A DNA stretch of 64,000 nucleotides. It comes from Mucilaginibacter roseus. Its GTDB lineage: Bacteria; Bacteroidota; Bacteroidia; Sphingobacteriales; Sphingobacteriaceae. The notes under the pieces are model-generated. The model was not told the origin of the DNA. It saw only the letters and a program-made list of their open reading frames with translations, and made no database searches. The DNA lies in the NCBI RefSeq assembly GCF_021215455.1, contig NZ_JAJPWV010000002.1:310001-374000 (forward strand). Reading direction: 5' to 3'. Shown here one piece after another: positions 60,327-64,000 of this stretch. Made by a program: the position numbers and the translations under genes. The first letter of the stretch is position 1. Each line of letters begins with the position of its first letter.

Positions 60327-61223
60327 ATGAAATACTTACTTTCTGTACTGTTAAGCTGTAGCCTGCTATCAGCCTTGGCACAAAAAAATACTATTGACCT
60401 GCAGGCACACCGCGGCGGCCGTGCGCTGATGCCCGAAAACTCTATTGAAGCCATGCTGCACGCTGTTGACCTGGGCGCACGGACCATGGAGCTGGATGTG
60501 GTGGTATCAAAGGACGGGCAGGTGGTAGTATCGCACGATACGTATATGAATGGCGATTTTATGCTAAAGCCTGATGGCAGCGAAATAAGCAAGGCCGAAC
60601 AAAAAAGCCTGCTGCTGTACACCATGCCGTACGACAGCATTAAAAAATATGATGGCGGCACCAAAGTTCATCCGGGTTTTACCGCGCAAAAAAAAATGCG
60701 TACTTACAAACCGCTGCTCACTGAGATGATTGACGCGGTAGATAAATACACCAAAGCCAAGCACCTGAAGCCGGTTTACTACAACATCGAGATAAAATGC
60801 TCGCCAAAAGGTGACAATGTAGAGCACCCGACGCCTGATGTGATTGCCGACAAGGTAATGGCCATTGTTAAACAAAAGAATTTATTGAACCGCTGCAACA
60901 TACAATCGTTTGATGAGCGCCCGCTGCAATACCTGCACGGCAAATACCCAAAAGTGGTGCTGGCCTATCTGGTATCAAACAAAAATACTTTCCAGCAAAA
61001 TATAGATAAGCTGGGCTTTAAGCCGCCCATCATCAGCCCGGAATATAAACAGATTGACGCAACGTTTGTAAATGACGCGCATGCGGCAAATGTTAAGGTT
61101 ATACCCTGGACGGTAAATGATGCCGAAGCCATGAAACAACTGGCCGCTATAAAGGTGGATGGTATCATATCCGACAATCCCGACATTTTGGTTGAGCTTT
61201 TCGGCAGTTATCAAAAGAACTAA
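60327..61223 (+). CDS. glpQ: Exported glycerophosphodiester phosphodiesterase
   Basis: 298 aa with signal peptide (YLLSVLLSCSLLSALAQ). GDPD TIM barrel: QAHRGGRALMPENSIEA (His-Arg and Glu-Asn), MELDVVVSKDGQVVVSHD (Glu-x-Asp and second His), IPWTVNDAEAMKQL and DGIISDNPDILVEL at the end. Hydrolyses glycerophosphodiesters to glycerol-3-phosphate and an alcohol in the periplasm. Full length with all catalytic residues visible. Not in an obvious operon; a terminator follows immediately. Confidence 0.93.
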   Translation: MKYLLSVLLSCSLLSALAQKNTIDLQAHRGGRALMPENSIEAMLHAVDLGARTMELDVVVSKDGQVVVSHDTYMNGDFMLKPDGSEISKAEQKSLLLYTMPYDSIKKYDGGTKVHPGFTAQKKMRTYKPLLTEMIDAVDKYTKAKHLKPVYYNIEIKCSPKGDNVEHPTPDVIADKVMAIVKQKNLLNRCNIQSFDERPLQYLHGKYPKVVLAYLVSNKNTFQQNIDKLGFKPPIISPEYKQIDATFVNDAHAANVKVIPWTVNDAEAMKQLAAIKVDGIISDNPDILVELFGSYQKN

Positions 61224-61231
61224 AAACAACA

Positions 61232-61267
61232 AGCCCCGCTACTATACGGGGCATTGCTGACTTTTTT
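61232..61267. terminator. Terminator after glpQ (two-way)
   Basis: GCCCCG (61233-61238) and CGGGGC (61247-61252) with an 8-nt loop; a T-run at 61261-61267 follows on plus after 8 nt, and TTGTTGTTTTTA follows on minus. It can serve glpQ and the convergent small gene. Confidence 0.65.
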
Positions 61268-61270
61268 TAA

Positions 61271-61579
61271 TTATTGTTTTGCAAGGTAGATGCTGATAAG
61301 TTCCTGATCGGCGGTATAGCTTCGCTGGTTGAGCATTACTGCCAAAATTTTGTTTAGTGCCTTTTGCACCTTTTTATCTTTAAATTTTATTTTACTGTTC
61401 ACCGTTTCCTGGTATACCAGGACATTATCGTCAGTATAAAATTTTACGGTGTTTAAACGGGGCGTTTTAACATTGCTTTCAATTACCCAGTAACCACGGG
61501 TTGAATCTGCTTTGCTTTGGGCTATGCTGTTGGTAAAGGCTATAACCGTCACAGCCAGTACGAGTATTATTTTTTTCAT
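61271..61579 (-). CDS. Small exported protein of unknown function
   Basis: 102 aa with a good signal peptide (KKIILVLAVTVIAFTNSIAQ). The mature part (about 82 aa) is mixed beta/alpha and basic (VIESNVKTPRLNTVKFYTDD, KIKFKDKKVQKALNKI). I do not recognise a family. It has an ATG at 61579, no partner on the same strand within 190 nt, and converges with glpQ. Periplasmic location is the only safe statement. Confidence 0.7.
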   Translation of the reverse strand: MKKIILVLAVTVIAFTNSIAQSKADSTRGYWVIESNVKTPRLNTVKFYTDDNVLVYQETVNSKIKFKDKKVQKALNKILAVMLNQRSYTADQELISIYLAKQ

Positions 61580-61806
61580 TTTGTGATGTATTTAAATTAT
61601 ACATCTAAGCTACACCCTCCCGCTATCTTAATAAAGCAGTTACGATACACACAGCCTCAGGCAATACAAGCTGCTTCAAAAACATAGCAAAAGCCGTTTA
61701 TCATTTTTTACCGCTGCTGATATACCGAAATCTGCTGTTTGTCATGCTCAACATGCATTTCGTCTGCTATAACTCTACGGCTCAAATGTTTGACGTAAAT
61801 TAGTAT

Positions 61807-62931
61807 ATGGCAAAAGGGAAAAGCATACTGGCCATTTTGGGCAACCGGTTATTGCAGCATATATTTTTCTGGGTGGTGGTGTCATCATTTTTTGTAATGA
61901 TGTATTCGTTTAAAAGCAACTGGCAAATAGCGCTGCACAACAATGTGTTTTTTATGCCGGTACACATGGCATTATTTTACGCCGTTGGCTATTGGCTTAT
62001 ACCCCGCTACCTGCTCTCCGGCAAATACGTTCAGTTTGCACTATTATTAATACTTACAAATTTGGTGCTGGGCCTTACCTCAAGATTGGTTGATATTTTT
62101 ATAGCCTACCCTTATCTGGCCAAACATTACCTGGGCGAGTTTGGCGACCCATACAAGGGTGAGCCCCTAAGCAAGCTGTTTTTGCACCCGGTTTATTTCA
62201 TCAACGCCTTTAAAAGCCTTAACCTGGTGGCCTGGTTTGGCATTGGTGTAAAGTACTTTAAAATGTGGCACGAGCGTAAGCAGGCCGCGCTCAAAGCCGA
62301 GCTTGATGCGCTGAAAGGACAGCTTCACCCGCATTTTTTGTTCAATACGCTTAACAATTTGTATTCGCTTACACTGCAAAACTCGCCCAAATCATCAAAC
62401 GCGGTACTGGGCCTGTCAGAAATGCTGCGGTATATGCTGTACGAGTGCAATACCGACCTGGTGCCCTTAGGCAACGAGGTGCGTATGTTGAAGCATTATA
62501 CCGACCTGGAGAAATTACGCTACGAGGAAAGGCTCGACCTTACCTTTAATATTGATGGCGACCTGAACAATTTGTATATCGCCCCTTTGTTGATACTTCC
62601 TTTTATTGAAAATACCTTTAAGCATGGCGCCAGCGAAAAGCTTGGACATAATTGGATCAACATCAATTTAACGGTGGATGGTAACGTTTTAAAATTAAAA
62701 GCGTCTAATAGTAAACCGGAGCAGGTAAAAACCGATGCGGGTAAGCACTTTGGCAACATTGGCTTGCAGAATGTAAAAAAGCGGCTTGAGCTTTTGTACC
62801 CGCAGCAGCACAACCTAAAAATTCTGGATGATGACGAAGCTTTTTTAATTGTGCTTGAACTAACGCTCACCCGGCGCGAACAAGCCCTACCTACAGCCAA
62901 ACCACATGAAAATACGTACGCTTATAGTTGA
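61807..62931 (+). CDS. LytS/YehU-type sensor histidine kinase
   Basis: 374 aa. Four membrane segments in the first 160 residues (about 10-35, 45-62, 75-95, 130-150), then a coiled linker (WHERKQAALKAELDALKGQL) and the His_kinase domain with phosphoacceptor His in QLHPHFLFNTLNNLY and the ATP-binding LPFIENTFKHGASEK and GNIGLQNVKKRLELLY motifs. No extracellular sensor domain, so the signal is probably sensed in the membrane. The response-regulator gene overlaps its end by 26 nt. Function in this organism unknown. Confidence 0.92.
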   Translation: MAKGKSILAILGNRLLQHIFFWVVVSSFFVMMYSFKSNWQIALHNNVFFMPVHMALFYAVGYWLIPRYLLSGKYVQFALLLILTNLVLGLTSRLVDIFIAYPYLAKHYLGEFGDPYKGEPLSKLFLHPVYFINAFKSLNLVAWFGIGVKYFKMWHERKQAALKAELDALKGQLHPHFLFNTLNNLYSLTLQNSPKSSNAVLGLSEMLRYMLYECNTDLVPLGNEVRMLKHYTDLEKLRYEERLDLTFNIDGDLNNLYIAPLLILPFIENTFKHGASEKLGHNWININLTVDGNVLKLKASNSKPEQVKTDAGKHFGNIGLQNVKKRLELLYPQQHNLKILDDDEAFLIVLELTLTRREQALPTAKPHENTYAYS

Positions 62932-63634
62932 TGACGAACCGCTCGCGATTGAGATAATAAGCAACTACCTGGAGAACTTTAATGATGTTGAAATAGCCGG
63001 CAAATGTGGTAACGCCATACAGGCCTTCCAGCTATTGCAGCAAAAACCTGTCGACCTGATGTTTCTGGACATTAAGATGCCGGGGCTTAATGGTACCGAT
63101 TTTTTGCGCAGCCTTAAAAACCGCCCTAAAACCATATTTACCACTGCCTACAGCGAATACGCGCTGGAAGGATTTGAGTTAGATGCCGTGGATTATCTGA
63201 TGAAACCCGTATCGTTCGACCGTTTTTTACGTGCCATGGATAAGGTTTATCAACTACACGATAACCGCGGCACCACACGCCTGGCACACGAAACCCCGGT
63301 TGGCGACCAGGAAGCATTTTTATATATCAAGGTTGACCGCAAAACCATCAAGCTCAACATCAACGCCATTTTGTGGATTGAAAGCATACGCGATTACGTA
63401 AAGGTGGTAACCGCCGACCACGTGTACATCAGCAAACAAAAAATAAGCTTTTTGGAAGAAATGCTGCCCGATATGCACTTTGTGCGCATACACCGGTCGT
63501 TCATCGTATCATTATCAAAGATCAACTCCTTTTATGCCTACAGCCTCGAAGTGAATGGTCATGAACTCCCCATTGGCCGGAATTACAAGCAGGATGTGCA
63601 GAAGAAGTTAAAGGCGGAGCAATTGTTTTTTTAA
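62906..63634 (+). CDS. LytTR-type response regulator
   Basis: 242 aa. Receiver domain 1-120: LIVDDEPLAIEII with the acidic pair, phosphorylatable D55 in LMFLDIKMPG, and TTAY with the conserved Thr, then KPVSF. LytTR DNA-binding domain about 140-240: FLYIKVDRKTIKLNINAILW, and FVRIHRSFIVSLSKINSFYA. Pairs with the LytS-type kinase (26-nt overlap). No candidate target with a LytTR-type direct repeat was identified in the window. Confidence 0.94.
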   Translation: MKIRTLIVDDEPLAIEIISNYLENFNDVEIAGKCGNAIQAFQLLQQKPVDLMFLDIKMPGLNGTDFLRSLKNRPKTIFTTAYSEYALEGFELDAVDYLMKPVSFDRFLRAMDKVYQLHDNRGTTRLAHETPVGDQEAFLYIKVDRKTIKLNINAILWIESIRDYVKVVTADHVYISKQKISFLEEMLPDMHFVRIHRSFIVSLSKINSFYAYSLEVNGHELPIGRNYKQDVQKKLKAEQLFF

Positions 63635-63641
63635 ACAAAAA

Positions 63642-63660
63642 AGCCCGGCTTAACCGGGCT
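63642..63660 (-). terminator. Terminator of the minus-strand discoidin gene
   Basis: AGCCCGG (63642-63648) pairs with CCGGGCT (63654-63660) around a 5-nt loop. The minus strand is followed by TTTTTTTGTTT, a strong T-run; the plus strand has none, so it serves mainly the minus gene. Confidence 0.7.
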
Positions 63661-63676
63661 CTACAGCAATAAATTC

Positions 63677-64000
63677 TTATCTTCTTTCATCAAACACCTG
63701 GAACTCGGCTATTGATGGGTTTTCTTTGTATCCTTCTATCTGGATGCGTACTTTGCTGCCCCACACACGATTGAAACGGTGGAGTTTTACACTCTCAGGG
63801 TTATCACCGTTTACTATCTGTTTCCAGGCCGCGCCGTCCCAGTATTGCAGTTTGTATTTGTTGATGTTGGCTTTTGATTCGAACACTACGATGGTGTTAA
63901 AGCTCTTGTCCTTTTTAAAATCAATCTCGAACCAGGGTTCTTTAACCCGCGGGTTTGACTGCCATGACGAATGGTAATCATCATCATTAGCAAAGTCCAT
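63677..64000 (-). CDS. C-terminal part of a discoidin (F5/8 type C) domain protein, cut by the window edge
   Basis: 107 codons to the window edge; the ATG at 64000 is probably an internal Met. The sequence is a coagulation factor 5/8 type C fold end: DDYHSSWQSNPRVKEPWFEI, FNTIVVFESKANINKYKLQY, WDGAAWKQIV, and VRIQIEGYKENPSIAEFQVF. Such domains cap many secreted Bacteroidota glycosidases (fucosidases, galactosidases), so a longer glycan-active enzyme upstream is likely but cannot be confirmed here. Confidence 0.8.
   Translation of the reverse strand: MDFANDDDYHSSWQSNPRVKEPWFEIDFKKDKSFNTIVVFESKANINKYKLQYWDGAAWKQIVNGDNPESVKLHRFNRVWGSKVRIQIEGYKENPSIAEFQVFDERR

Noticed and set aside
63642..63660. 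Hairpin as terminator of the LytTR regulator
   Set aside because: On the plus strand it is followed by CTACAG, with no T-run; the A-run lies before it, so it better fits the minus-strand gene.
1..64000. CRISPR array, tRNA/rRNA genes, transposases or integrases
   Set aside because: No regularly spaced repeats, no tRNA-like cloverleaves with T-loop GTTCRA-type motifs, and no transposase motifs were seen in gaps or frames.

Overview
The window looks like a chromosomal segment of a Gram-negative Bacteroidota, most likely Sphingobacteriaceae (Mucilaginibacter/Pedobacter-like). The evidence is a SusC/SusD pair, a single-chain SecDF, a Rho with a long disordered N-terminal insert, BlaI/BlaR1-type regulation, LytS/LytTR signalling, few Shine-Dalgarno sequences, and repeated TAnnTTTG -7 promoter boxes (sometimes with TTTG about 18-20 nt upstream). 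The genus is inferred from protein flavour, not from a search. No rRNA, tRNA, CRISPR array, transposase or prophage gene was recognised.

Bases 1-36,933 are mostly housekeeping: an exonuclease/GIY-YIG fusion, an M23 lipoprotein, pyrG-yidC, pyrF, rho, pssA-purS, folK-Hpt, sppA, a PolX-like protein, a heptose cassette (hldA-like kinase, gmhA, hldC-like adenylyltransferase, GT9), sixA, dprA, blaI-blaR1, a GT2-sigma-rsmG operon, tgt-lptG-EamA, a LapA-like protein with a beta-hydroxyacid-type dehydrogenase, ispE, thyA-[antitoxin-Doc toxin]-folA, secDF and ndh.

Bases 36,949-46,019 are accessory: an AT-rich ATPase + RloB pair that resembles an ATPase/TOPRIM defence module, a PPK2-Gfo/Idh-GNAT operon, a DUF4268 protein, a type-B carboxylesterase, and a gluconate module (GntP permease, short 6-phosphogluconate dehydrogenase).

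Bases 46,020-60,326 form a carbohydrate/sugar-acid locus. An AraC regulator and a putative GHL6-like glycosidase face a tight minus-strand operon: SusC, SusD, RraA-like aldolase, Tat-type enolase-superfamily dehydratase, BASS symporter, esterase. A SMP-30-like lactonase and an NTF2-like protein lie upstream. Dehydratase, aldolase, esterase and lactonase all carry export signals, so I propose that a sugar lactone or acid is processed in the periplasm and the keto-acid product is imported by the BASS carrier. A 15-base motif, TGTAWTATRTTAACC, occurs between gntP and araC and again upstream of susC, which suggests common control.

The window ends with a GlpQ-like phosphodiesterase, a small exported protein, a LytS/LytTR two-component pair and the C-terminal part of a discoidin-type protein cut by the window edge. 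Other points of interest are a PolX that has lost two polymerase aspartates, a Tgt lacking the zinc cysteines, three operator dyads over the blaI promoter, and an inverted repeat whose ends supply the stop codons of two convergent genes.
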